Source: Topomyia yanbarensis (taxonomy: Eukaryota > Arthropoda > Insecta > Diptera > Culicidae). Taken from it: a DNA stretch of 64,000 bases. This document shows positions 45,765 to 54,529 of this stretch, piece after piece. A program made the position numbers and the translations under genes. Every line of letters begins with the position of its first letter. The stretch's first letter is position 1. Under the pieces are notes generated by a model. It was not told where the DNA came from and did no database searches. It saw only the letters and a list, made by a program, of their open reading frames with translations. The DNA lies in NCBI RefSeq assembly GCF_030247195.1, contig NC_080671.1:3748501-3812500 (forward strand). Direction: 5' to 3'.

Positions 45765-46322
45765 CAGTGGCGTAGCCAGAAATTTGGTTTGAGAGGGGGG
45801 TTGATAAAAATTGTAGATTTCTTGAAAATGCCAAAAATTAATAAGAGTTTGATCAATTATTGAAAATTCAGATACATGAGTAGACTAACAGATACTACTC
45901 CAGTCTTCAAACAAGGAGAACTAACGTGGAACAGTTTTTAAACCTCGGAATTGCTATTTTCCCAGAGAAATTCCTCCGTTTTATGAATAGAAAGCCCCCT
46001 TAAATTAAAAAAAATATCCCGAAAACTCAACATAGAGGTTAGGTATTTTTTTAACATGAATGCAAAGTTTGGTCAAGTAGTTTTTGAATGGCAGTTAACA
46101 CCGCAAATCGGGTTTTTCCAGAGACGTTCCACAAAAAGCTTTGTCACCGAGTCGCTTGTAGATTATTTTGCATGAAAAAATTACAGAATGTTATTGAAAT
46201 GATGCAGTATAATGTACAAAAGTTTTGATCAATTCGATTCACCCATCTTTCTAAAAAAAATTGGTAAAAAACTGATTTTTTAAACGCTGAATCCCTTACA
46301 CCCCCCCCCCCCCTCCCCTCCA
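45765..46322. mobile_element. hAT-type element, second copy (one end degenerate)
   Basis: Starts CAGTGGCGTAGCCAGAAATT and follows the right end of the element at 33937-35843 in inverted orientation for at least 190 bp (TTGGTTTGAGAGGGGG, GAGTTTGATCAATTATTGAA, TGGAACAGTTTTTAAACCTC). It ends in a C run (46299-46318) equivalent to the poly-G next to the other copy's left end; the terminal repeat beyond it is lost. Confidence 0.65.
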
Positions 46323-46587
46323 TAAGTAGGCCTCAGCCTTCGGCACGGAAAGATACCTCAACTCAGGGACGCCTCCTGCTGTTAGGCACCTCTTACGCCA
46401 TGGTAGCAGATACCCAGTGGGTCTATTCTTTGCTCTAATACTTCGAGAGATTTCAGCTCGCTGGATACCACACGGCTAATTTAAGAATTCGTAAATTATT
46501 TTATGAAACGGCTCATAAAACTTATTCTGCAAAAAACGGCCCGATCAATAGAATTATACGCCATTATTATCAATCTGTTTTACAGTT
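46323..46587. repeat. Unclassified GC-rich repeat-like stretch
   Basis: GGCCTCAGCCTTCGGCACGG and TACCCAGTGGGTCTATTC suggest a retroelement 3' UTR, perhaps R1-type on the minus strand. No coding part is attached. Confidence 0.3.
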
Positions 46588-46712
46588 TGTTTGACGAAAT
46601 GAATAAATTAGAACCTGAGTCATGTTTTAAAATATAGGAAATGACAGCAGTTGCGGTTGAAATCGAACTTGGCTTCGGGGTCAAGGAAAAACGGCATAAA
46701 ACAGATATTGGT
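46588..46712 (+). repeat. 124-bp direct repeat bracketing the R1 element, left
   Basis: TTTGACGAAATGAATAAATT through CAGATATTGGTT matches 54267-54390 with, by eye, about 85% identity. The left copy ends exactly where the A-tail of the R1 element begins. Confidence 0.65.
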
Positions 46713-47117
46713 TGTTTTTTTACAATGGAGAATACATTTACGTACTAGCCCAGTACACGTGCTATTAGTAGATGCCAAGCTACCACACGGGGTGTACTGG
46801 GGGTGTGTCGGGCTCGAATGGTGACGCAGCCATTAATACCGACTAAACTCCATTGGGCTCCGCCATTGTTCCCCCCAGGGACTACCTCTCGGTATTACTT
46901 CTGGGGGGATGGCTGTACTTAATGTACTCATTCACTCTCGCTCACGCGTTCATACGTCCTGTATGAGGCTTACTTGGGTGCTCTCTCTGTCACACCTTGA
47001 TTCACTCTCTAACACTCCACATGAGGCTTACTTTCGTGCTCACCTTTTTCATTCCTTGGTAGGCTTACTTTTGTGCTTGCCTCTAGCATACCATGTGAGG
47101 CTGACTTGGATGCTCAC
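46713..47117 (-). other. 3' end of R1-element 3' UTR
   Basis: On the minus strand it reads GGAACAATGGCGGAGCCCAA, CGGTATTAATGGCTGCGTC, CGAGCCCGACACACCCCCAG, GTGGTAGCTTGGCATCTAC and then CCATTGTAAAAAAA. It continues, across the foldback insertion, with 48278-48545. Short motifs such as GTGAGGCTGACTT recur on both sides. Confidence 0.6.
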
Positions 47118-48277
47118 TAGACTACCCAGAAAAATGATGAATTTTTGAAATCTCAATCGGCCCACCCATGAGTCGATTCCTAGTCCCACCAGGAGTATTT
47201 GTACCAAATTTGAAGCAAATCAGACAAGTCTAACTACCAGACCAACGTGCCTGAAGTTTGTATGGGATTTTTTAGCAATTTACATGGAGAAAACCCACTA
47301 GTTCGTATTTTCGCCCCTATGTGGCACTGTATGCATCGTATTATAACTGTAAGTGAAAATAGGAAAGATAATTTAATTGTCTACAACTTTGCCGAAGACT
47401 GCTAGTCAATCCGGCTTTGTTAAAAGAAGTTAAAACATTTACCAAAGTGATGTGTGAGTCAGTTTTTCATGGGGCCTAGTAGTGCATGGTTATGTATCAG
47501 TACTCGAGTCCCGCGAACTATACTATTTTGTGAAATAGTGGTTAAATTTGTTTACAAGAATTGTAGTAAATAATACGAGTTATGTTTTGGTTAGAAAATT
47601 TTAATTCCACCTTTGACCTCATAGAGGGCGCCAACACTAACTTTTCATAAAAGAGAGATAGAGTATCAAGATGTTCGGAAGAAATACTAAAAATGCCTGT
47701 TCTATAACTTTGTAGAAGACACCAATATTCTATCTCTCTCCGTTGAAAAGTTAGTGTTGGCGCCCTCTATGCGGTAACATGTGGAACTAAAATTTTCTAA
47801 TCAAAACATGACTCGTATTATGTACTATAATTCTTCTGAACGTACCATTGAGCTAAACCTAACGATAATTTCACAAAAATGTTTAATTCATACGAATCGA
47901 GTACTGATACACAACCATGCACTGTTAGGCCCCATGCAAAACTGGCTCAGACATCACTTCGTTAAAAGTTTAAACTTCTTTTAACAAAGCCGGATTGACT
48001 AGCAGTCTACGGCAAAGTTGTAGACAATTAAATTATCATTCTTATTTTCACTTACAGTGATAATACGATGCATACAGTGCCACCTAGCGGCGAAAATGCG
48101 AGCTAGTGGTTTTTCTCCATGTAAATTGTTGAAAAATCCCATACAAACTTCAGGCACGTTGGTCCGGTAGCTAGACTTGTCCGATTTGTTTCAAATTTGG
48201 TGCAAGTACTTCTGGTGGGACTAGGCATCGACTCAGGGGTGGGCCGATAGGGGTCATTTTTTTTTTCTGTCACTCTA
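47118..48277. mobile_element. Palindromic foldback element, 1,160 bp, 8-bp target duplication
   Basis: The two halves are inverted copies of each other: arms of about 540 bp with the centre near 47670-47720. Shared blocks include CGGCCCACCC, TTTGGTGCAAGTACTTCT-like, CATACAAACTTCAGGCACGT, ACGATGCATACAGTGCCAC and GGCGCCAACACTAACTTTTC. Ends are TAGACT (left) and AGAGTG-type (right, minus strand TAGAGTGACAG). ATGCTCAC lies at 47110-47117 and 48278-48285: a perfect 8-bp duplication, which suits hAT. No coding capacity. Confidence 0.75.
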
Positions 48278-48545
48278 ATGCTCACCCTATCACCTGGTTC
48301 ACTCTCAATCGTGCCACTCTATTACACCCCTGTCGCTCCCTCTGGCATCCCTTGTGGGATGCCATTTTTCTTAGGCCCCAATTCTGACATACCATGTGAG
48401 GCTGACTTTTGTGCTCACCGTTTCACTCCTCTGCCACGCCACGAGGCATCGATAGCTAAGCCCCAACATATTACGCTACGACCCTCCCATCTTGGCATGA
48501 GGCAGTCTACATATACGCCTATACACTCGCTCTTCTGCCTTGCTT
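48278..48545 (-). other. 5' part of R1-element 3' UTR
   Basis: Follows the ORF2 stop. Contains repeated ATGTGAGGCTGACTTTTGTG and GCATCCCTTGTGGGATGCC, the latter a perfect hairpin (GGCATCCC/GGGATGCC). It connects to 46713-47117 once the foldback is removed. Confidence 0.5.
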
Positions 48546-50160
48546 CAGGGTGGCAAACCTGCCTCAGCATGAACAGACCATTCACTCACTTTTCTGCGCT
48601 CGGCCTTTTTCGCTCCAACTAACCAATCACTAGTTAGTCGTGCCCGTCGTCTGTTGCTCGGTGCGCCAAATTCCCTGTAGTCTACAGGCAATCTGGGTGG
48701 TTGCAGTCGAGACTGCGTTCCACTTCTCCACCGATTGACACATCCGCTGAATAAGGGTATCAGGGGTTGTGTCCCAGCCACAGACGTCAAGCATTGCTCT
48801 TCTTTCGACGTAGAAACGAGGACATACGAACAGTATTCGTCTACACCTAGGCAGTCCGGGCAGGCTGAGACCTCCGCGTGCCCGAACCTGTGGAGGTACT
48901 GTCGTGAACAGCCATGGCCTGACAGGAATTGTGTCAGATGGAAGTGAACTTCCCCGTGGGGTCTTCCCACCCAGCTCGATATGCTAGGTATCAGCCGGTG
49001 GGTCCACCTACCTTTCGAGGAGTTGTCCCACTCACGCTGCCATCTGGCGACCGAGATCACCCTGGTGCGCTCGCGGGCACCTCTATTTCCACGTAGCTCG
49101 AAACACTCCTCATCTTCCCGAATGACCAGCCCGACTGGCATCATGCTCGCTATCACGCAGGATGCATCGTGTGATACCGTGCGGTAGGCAGATATCACTC
49201 TGAGGCACATCACGCGGTAGGTGCTCTCCAGTTTCTGTAGGTAACTGGTTACCGTCAGTGCTCTTGACCATGACGGGCCGCCGTACCTGAGGATAGATAC
49301 GGCAACGCCTGCCAGTAACCTACGTCTACTGGCGCACACCTTTGAGCTGTTGAACATCATCCTTGATAGAGCCGCAACAGCAGTCGACGCTCTCTTGCAT
49401 GTATAGTCGACGTGGCTGCCGAAGGTCAGCTTATCGTCTATAATGACTCCGAGTGACTGCATACTCCACTGTGAGGTGATCACGACTTCTCCCACATGGA
49501 TAACTGCATGGTGTGCCGACTTGCGGTTGTTGACGATAACTACCTCCGTCTTATGTTGAGCGAGCTCCAGGCCTCTCGCGCTCATCCATTCCTCCACCGT
49601 GTTGATCGCGTGTTCTGCAGTTAGTTCTACCTCAGGGATTGACTCCCCATAGACCTCCAAGGTTACGTCGTCGGCAAAGCCGACGATCTTGACTCCAGGA
49701 GGGAACTTCAGTCTCAGAACCCCGCCATACATGAGGTTCCTTAGCACCGGGCTTAGGATCCAGCCCTGCGGGACTCCGGCGGTAATCGGAACCCTTTTCT
49801 GACCGGCATCGGTCTGGTATAGCAGTACGCGGTTCTGGAAGTAGCTTTCTAGGATCCGGTACAGACCCACCAGTAGGCTAAGCCGGTGTAACGAGAGCAC
49901 GACGGCATCCCAGCTTGCGCTGTTGAATGCGTTCTTCACGTCAAGTGTCACTAACACACAGTATCGAATGCATCGCCTTTTTCATTGGATCGCTATCTCG
50001 GCAGTTTTTATCACTGAGTTGATAGCGTCCACCGTGGACTTACCCTTCCGAAAGCCAAACTGGTTGCTTAACAGGCCGTCCGTACCTTCTGCGTACGGGG
50101 TTAGCCTGTTGAGGTTAGTCCATCCGGCACTGGAGCTTTGCTCCTTGCTAGGGAATTAGC
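48545..50160 (-). pseudogene. R1-type reverse transcriptase and C-terminal domain, internally deleted
   Basis: The open part (48545-49957, 470 codons) has VTLDVKNAFNSASWDAV (motif A, Asp present), TAGVPQGWILSPVLRNLMYG (motif B), KIVGFADDVTLEVYG (motif C with FADD) and SLGVIIDDKLTF. The C-terminal part has RVISVARWQREWD, HFHLTQFLSGHGCSRQYLHR and CPDCLGVDEYCSYV, the degenerate Cys/His tail of R1 elements. Upstream (49958-50160), GLLSNQFGFRKGKSTVDAIN appears in another frame, and the finger region before it (about 80 residues between PVPDGL and TPYAEGT) is deleted. So the copy lacks RT motifs 0-1. Confidence 0.8.
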
Positions 50161-50176
50161 CACTGCGAGTAGTTCT

Positions 50177-51367
50177 TCATTCGTCACCGGAGTCACCATT
50201 TCGGCCGTGCCCGCACTGTCTCGTAGTGCAGGTGGCCAGGGGCTTGTGGCTCGAGACGATAATCGTCGCCAACCGGTCCGGAGACCGTTCTGGGGGTGAA
50301 GAACCCCCTTTGGTCTTGGCCATCACGATTCTGTAGGCGTCACCCCACGGATTCGTGTTGGCACTCTCACACAGGTTGTCGAAACACGCTCTCTTGCTGC
50401 TTTTAATGGCCTTGTTAAGGGCCAATTTCGCAGCTCGAAACACTTCACGGCGGTTCTCTCTTGCATCCTCGGTGCGGGCTCTTCGCATCCTACGTCTAGC
50501 TCTGAGGCAGGCTGATCGTAGAGCTGCAATCTCGGCACTCCACCAGTATACCGGGCATCTGCCGTTTCTTGGCAGGGTTTTTCCCGGCATAGTGGCGTCG
50601 CACGCGCGTGGTAGGACGGCTACCAGCGCATCCCCGCTTAGACTGTCGGTGTTGACCTCCAGTCTCAGGGCCGCGGTGAAAGCTTCGCTGTCGAAGTGAT
50701 TAGACTTCCACCCGCGTACCTGACAGGGATCTCCCGCCCTCGGATGCTGCACACCATAGTTGATCCTAAAGCGGATTGCTAAGTGATAGCTATGGGTGTA
50801 GCCTTCGTCTACCCTCCATTCCATGCCTGGAACCAGACTCGGGCTGACAAATGGAACGTCAATCCATGCCTCCACCCTGTTTCTACGGAATGTGCTAGCG
50901 GAGCCATTATTAGCTAACATAGCATCGAGTTTCGCAAGCGCCTCCATTAGCGCTTGACCCCTGCTATTTGTACAGCGGCTGCCCCACTCCACTGCCCAAG
51001 CGTTAAAGTCTCCCGCTATGACTACCGGTTTCCGTCCCACTAGGTCTGACGAGAGCCTGTCGATCATCTGGTTGAACTGTTCTATGGGCCACCTTGATGG
51101 AGCGTAGCAGCTACAATAGAACACACCATTGATCATGGCAATCGCAACACCCTCGGCGGAGGAGTGTATTACCTCTTGAACCGGGAACCGTCCCGCTGTA
51201 CAGATTGCCACCATTCCAGACCCGTCCGACACCCAATTGCCGTTGCCGGCAGGGATGCGGTACGGGTTTGATAAGAGGGCGACATCTGTCCTCGACTCCG
51301 AGACCGACTGCCACAGCAGCTGTTGGGCTGCTGCACAATGGTTAAGATTTAGCTGTGTAACGTTCAC
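50177..51367 (-). CDS. R1-type endonuclease region (apurinic-like), open for 396 codons
   Basis: Nicks target DNA for target-primed reverse transcription. Residues 1-20 are MNVTQLNLNHCAAAQQLLWQ. About 30-60: DVALLSNPYRIPAGNGNWV. 70-95: GVAIAMINGVFYCSCYAPSR. About 120-135: VVIAGDFNAWAVEWGSRCTN, the central catalytic motif. About 165-180: EAWIDVPFVSPSLV. The final SDH motif reads SYH (HSYHLAIRF), losing the aspartate, which probably abolishes nicking. The C-terminal third (WKSNHFDSEAF, ARRRMRRARTED) is the linker to the RT. Continues from the gag frame at 51364 with an overlap. Confidence 0.8.
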   Translation of the reverse strand: MNVTQLNLNHCAAAQQLLWQSVSESRTDVALLSNPYRIPAGNGNWVSDGSGMVAICTAGRFPVQEVIHSSAEGVAIAMINGVFYCSCYAPSRWPIEQFNQMIDRLSSDLVGRKPVVIAGDFNAWAVEWGSRCTNSRGQALMEALAKLDAMLANNGSASTFRRNRVEAWIDVPFVSPSLVPGMEWRVDEGYTHSYHLAIRFRINYGVQHPRAGDPCQVRGWKSNHFDSEAFTAALRLEVNTDSLSGDALVAVLPRACDATMPGKTLPRNGRCPVYWWSAEIAALRSACLRARRRMRRARTEDARENRREVFRAAKLALNKAIKSSKRACFDNLCESANTNPWGDAYRIVMAKTKGGSSPPERSPDRLATIIVSSHKPLATCTTRQCGHGRNGDSGDE

Positions 51368-51751
51368 GGCTTCTTCTTATTTGCCTTACCGAAGGGACAC
51401 GAAGGTCCACCCATAGCATTATTACGGGTGTGCTTCTTAGCGGTGTAGATAAGGCATTTATGTGCCTTAGTGCAGTCCCGCTCCTTATGCCCCTCCTCGC
51501 CGCAGCGACGACATAGTTTGCTCCTGTCTGTACACTTACATTCGTACGATTTATGGCCGGACTCAAGGCACCGATAGCACCTATCCACTATTACCCGCGG
51601 GTCTGAAGAATACCATCCGCCAACCCGGTACTCGACGACCTACTGGCAAGACACTGTGTCGCTGATCTCCCGTTTGCCCGAAAGTTACTAGTTCTGCTCT
51701 TCTCTCCATGTCATCATATACGCCTTCTCTCCCCTGTCCTTGATACAACTG
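51364..51751 (-). pseudogene. R1-type gag C terminus with CCHC knuckles
   Basis: RNA-binding end of the gag. In frame: EYRVGGWYSSDPRVIVDRCY, then knuckle 1 CYRCLESGHKSYEC, knuckle 2 CRRCGEEGHKERDC, and a third, CLIYTAKKHTRNNAMGGPSC, in which the second Cys is Tyr. Knuckles 1 and 2 are intact. The frame ends NKKKP and overlaps the endonuclease start by four bases. Upstream of 51600 it is frameshifted. The remaining gag is interrupted by the foldback at 51752. Confidence 0.75.
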
Positions 51752-53646
51752 CACGGTGTGTCTAAAACCATTATTAATAAAAATGACCATAAATTTGGCA
51801 TACGGCGTTCGAAAGGTACAGTATCCAAGCATCTTCTCAGTGAATTTCAAAATGATCCATCGAGAGATTCGAGAGAAATTGCGATTTGAAGTTTTATGAC
51901 ACGTTTAATAAGGCTACCAGAAAACACCCACGGGTTTGGTTTATAAACAAAAAAAATATTTGTCCATTTATTTGGTACTTGGCATTCGAAAGATATAGTA
52001 ATCAAGTATATCCGCTGCAAGTTTGAAAATATTTCATTAACGGAATCGAAAGTTATAACGATTTAAATGCGGTATTCGGTCATAGATTGGTTTGCTACCA
52101 GATTTCAAGCATGAAGCCATGTTTGTCCATTGACAATTTAGATCGTTTATACGTGTCGCTGTTTAAAGAAAAACCTTACCATTTAATTTCACAAATATAA
52201 TGCCTAAATCGTGTTATTTATATGCTGCGCAGAAAAAATATGAAAATAGGGTTGTCTACCTACCGTAACTATAACGTGTAAATTAAAAAAATAAATGAAT
52301 AGTTTGTTGACTGACTCTAATTGTTTTTTTCATTATTTAACTGGTAGACGTTTTATCAACAATTTTCCTACAGAAGAATATAAAATTGAGTTGTCTACCT
52401 CAAATAATAGACAATATAATTGATCTCAACTATATGTATGATCATTATTTAGTGAATATTTTTGTATTAAAAATGACGGCCTGACCATTTTTGTTCACTA
52501 GTTCGTGATTCGCTGGTTAACCAATTTTTAACACTTTTTAGTTGGACCTCCGCTAGTTGGTCCATTATTGAACTAAAAGCATCCGAATGTCAAATTCTCT
52601 TAATAAATTCATTTAGATAATAAAATTGACAATAGTTAGAGATATGAGCAGATGTATCTGTATTGATATCATCCCCTTTGACCAGTTGTTGACATTTGTC
52701 AACCCAACCAGCGAATCACGAATGTACCAAATTTTCAACAAAAACCGTACCATAACATAAATTGATCTGAATCAGCAAATACCTTCATATTTTTATATAT
52801 GATTTATTATGATTTTATTTTTCATGATTTGTAGTTGGCATTCGCTGCATTGAACCAATGTATAGAAATCGATAGGTCATCGTTTTGAATATAAAAATAT
52901 TGACTAAATAATTAAAATACTTGTAGTTGAGATCATTTATATTATCTATTATTTGAGGTAGACAACTCTATTTTATATTTTTCTGCAGGAAAATTGTTGA
53001 TAAAATGCTACCAGTTAAGTAATGAAAAAACAATTAGAGTCAGTCAACAAACCACTGATATATAGCCTTTTTAGTAAACATTACAAGTTTTATTCATTTT
53101 TTTTTAAATTTACGCGTTATAGCTAACGTTAGGTAGACAACCCTATTTTCATATTTTTTCAGCGCAGCATATAAATAACACCTTTTGGGCATTGTATTTG
53201 TGTAATTAAATGCTAAGGGTTTTCTTTAAACCGCGACACGTATAAACGATCTAAATAGTCAATGGACAAACATGGCTTCATGCTTGAAATATGGTAGAAA
53301 ACATGAAATATGGCATACCGCATTCAAATCGTCATAGCTTTCGATTCCGTCAATGAAATATTTTCAAACTTGCAGCGGATATACTTGATTACTATATCTT
53401 TCGTATCCCAAGTACCAAATAAGTGGACAAATATTTTTTGTTTATAAAGATAGAACCAAACCCGTGGGTGTTTGCTGGTAGCCTTATGAAACGCGTCATA
53501 AAACTTCAAATCGCCATTTCTTTCGAATCTCTCGATGGATCACTTTGAAATTCACTGAGAAGATGCTTGGATACTGTATCTTTCGAATGTCGTATGCCAA
53601 ATTTATGGTCATTTTTTTTGTTAATAATGGTTTTAGACACACCGTG
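51752..53646. mobile_element. Long foldback element, 1,895 bp
   Basis: Ends CACGGTGTGTCTAAAACC (51752) and GGTTTTAGACACACCGTG (53646) are perfect inverted 18-mers. The arms are 700-740 bp (51752-52470 and 52905-53646) and share, inverted, TTTCGAATC-type ends, TCAAGCATGAAGCCATGTTT, CATATAAATAACAC and TAGACAACTC blocks. The flanks ACAACTG and ACTACTG may be a 7-bp duplication with one mismatch. No transposase. Foldback elements of this shape depend on other transposases. The short copy at 40566 is a deletion form. Confidence 0.75.
52497..52735. mobile_element. MITE-like palindrome nested in the foldback centre
   Basis: TTCGTGATTCGCTGGTT at about 52502-52518 is inverted as AACCAGCGAATCACGAA at about 52705-52721. 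It sits in the loop of the larger foldback and so was either inserted into it or forms its original centre. Between the ends are TTGGACCTCCGCTAGTTGG and AT-rich DNA. Confidence 0.55.
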
Positions 53647-53740
53647 ACTACTGCTACACCGATGATGGAAATAAGCTCCCCTCTGAATATTTTAACCAAG
53701 CATAAGTCTCCTTCAAAAAAAAATCAAATTTGTATTCTGT
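53647..53740 (-). pseudogene. Possible continuation of R1 gag beyond the foldback
   Basis: The minus strand reads GELISIIGVAVV up to the foldback boundary. Joined across the element to VSRTGERRR-type reading at 51751 it could be one gag stretch. The evidence is thin. Confidence 0.25.
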
Positions 53741-54120
53741 ATTCCTAGTTTTAAGATAGCTGTTAATTTTATTCTTTATTAAAACTATTGTCTCCCATCT
53801 TGTAACTAGAATTATATCCCTAGTTTAAGATATCTGTGAAATTTCTCATAAATATTTGTTCCCCTTTTATATACCAAACTAAATTTTTAGTTTTAAGATA
53901 ACTGTAAAATATTTGGAAAAAAAACTATTCCTCCCCTTTTGAATGTCAAACTAGATTCCTTGTTTTAAAATTTTTCATAAAAAAATCTGTTGCCCCCACT
54001 CTTGTATATAGAACTGTATTTCTAGTCTTAAGATAGCTGTAGAATTCTTCCTCTTAATATAAAAAAATATCTGAACATTGTAACCTCCTAGTTTTAAGTA
54101 TTTAAAATGTAAGAAAAATA
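53741..54120. repeat. Degenerate tandem repeats, about 75-80 bp unit
   Basis: TAGTTTTAAGATAGCTGT recurs with changes near 53747, 53820, 53896, 54019 and 54088, each followed by an A/T-rich stretch and a CCCC-containing block. It may be the 5' UTR of the R1 element, where tandem repeats are common; inferred. Confidence 0.55.
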
Positions 54121-54266
54121 AGAGTTTGGCGCCGCCAAGCTAACGCATTTGTGCCTATCAAGTAAACGAACAGAATAAAAAAAAATTAAATTGTGTTTAA
54201 ACTGTATAGAAATAATGAATAGAAAGTAGGTAAATATTATATAATCAGTTTTGTAGTCTACATCTG

Positions 54267-54390
54267 TTTGACGAAACGAATAAATTAGAAACTGGGTCAT
54301 ATTTTAAAATGTAGGAAATGACAGCTTTGAGATTGAAATCAAACTTAGCTTCGAAGTCAAGGAAAAACGCCATAAAATCAGATATTGGTT
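54267..54390 (+). repeat. 124-bp direct repeat bracketing the R1 element, right
   Basis: Partner of 46588-46712: TTTGACGAAACGAATAAATT to CAGATATTGGTT. It lies just outside the 5' end of the R1 element and directly before a MITE. Confidence 0.65.
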
Positions 54391-54395
54391 ACTTA

Positions 54396-54526
54396 TGCCG
54401 TTTTCGTTTTTACTTGGTGCTACACCGGTGTACTGCAAAAAAAGAGATAACCTGATTACACCCAAATTTGAATGAGTGTAGCACCGACTACACCGGTGTA
54501 GTGCAAAGTAGAAAACGAAAACGCCA
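54396..54526. mobile_element. PIF/Harbinger-like MITE, 131 bp
   Basis: Ends TGCCGTTTTCGTTTT and AAAACGAAAACGCCA are inverted with one mismatch, and CACCGGTGTA blocks are inverted further in. TTA occurs at 54393-54395 and 54527-54529; a 3-bp TTA duplication is typical of PIF/Harbinger MITEs. Non-coding. Confidence 0.65.
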
Positions 54527-54529
54527 TTA

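Larger units (their letters stand above)
46713..54266 (-). mobile_element. R1-clade non-LTR retrotransposon with two nested foldback elements
   Basis: Minus-strand element: gag remnant with CCHC knuckles, endonuclease, reverse transcriptase, 3' UTR and an A-tail (the T run at 46713-46720). The domain order and the start MNVTQLNLNHCAAAQQLL of the endonuclease are typical of the R1 clade. Removing the insertions 47118-48277 (in the 3' UTR) and 51752-53646 (near the gag) leaves roughly 4.5 kb. The outer limits are set by the direct repeats at 46588 and 54267. R1 elements often insert in rDNA; there is no rDNA here. Confidence 0.7.
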
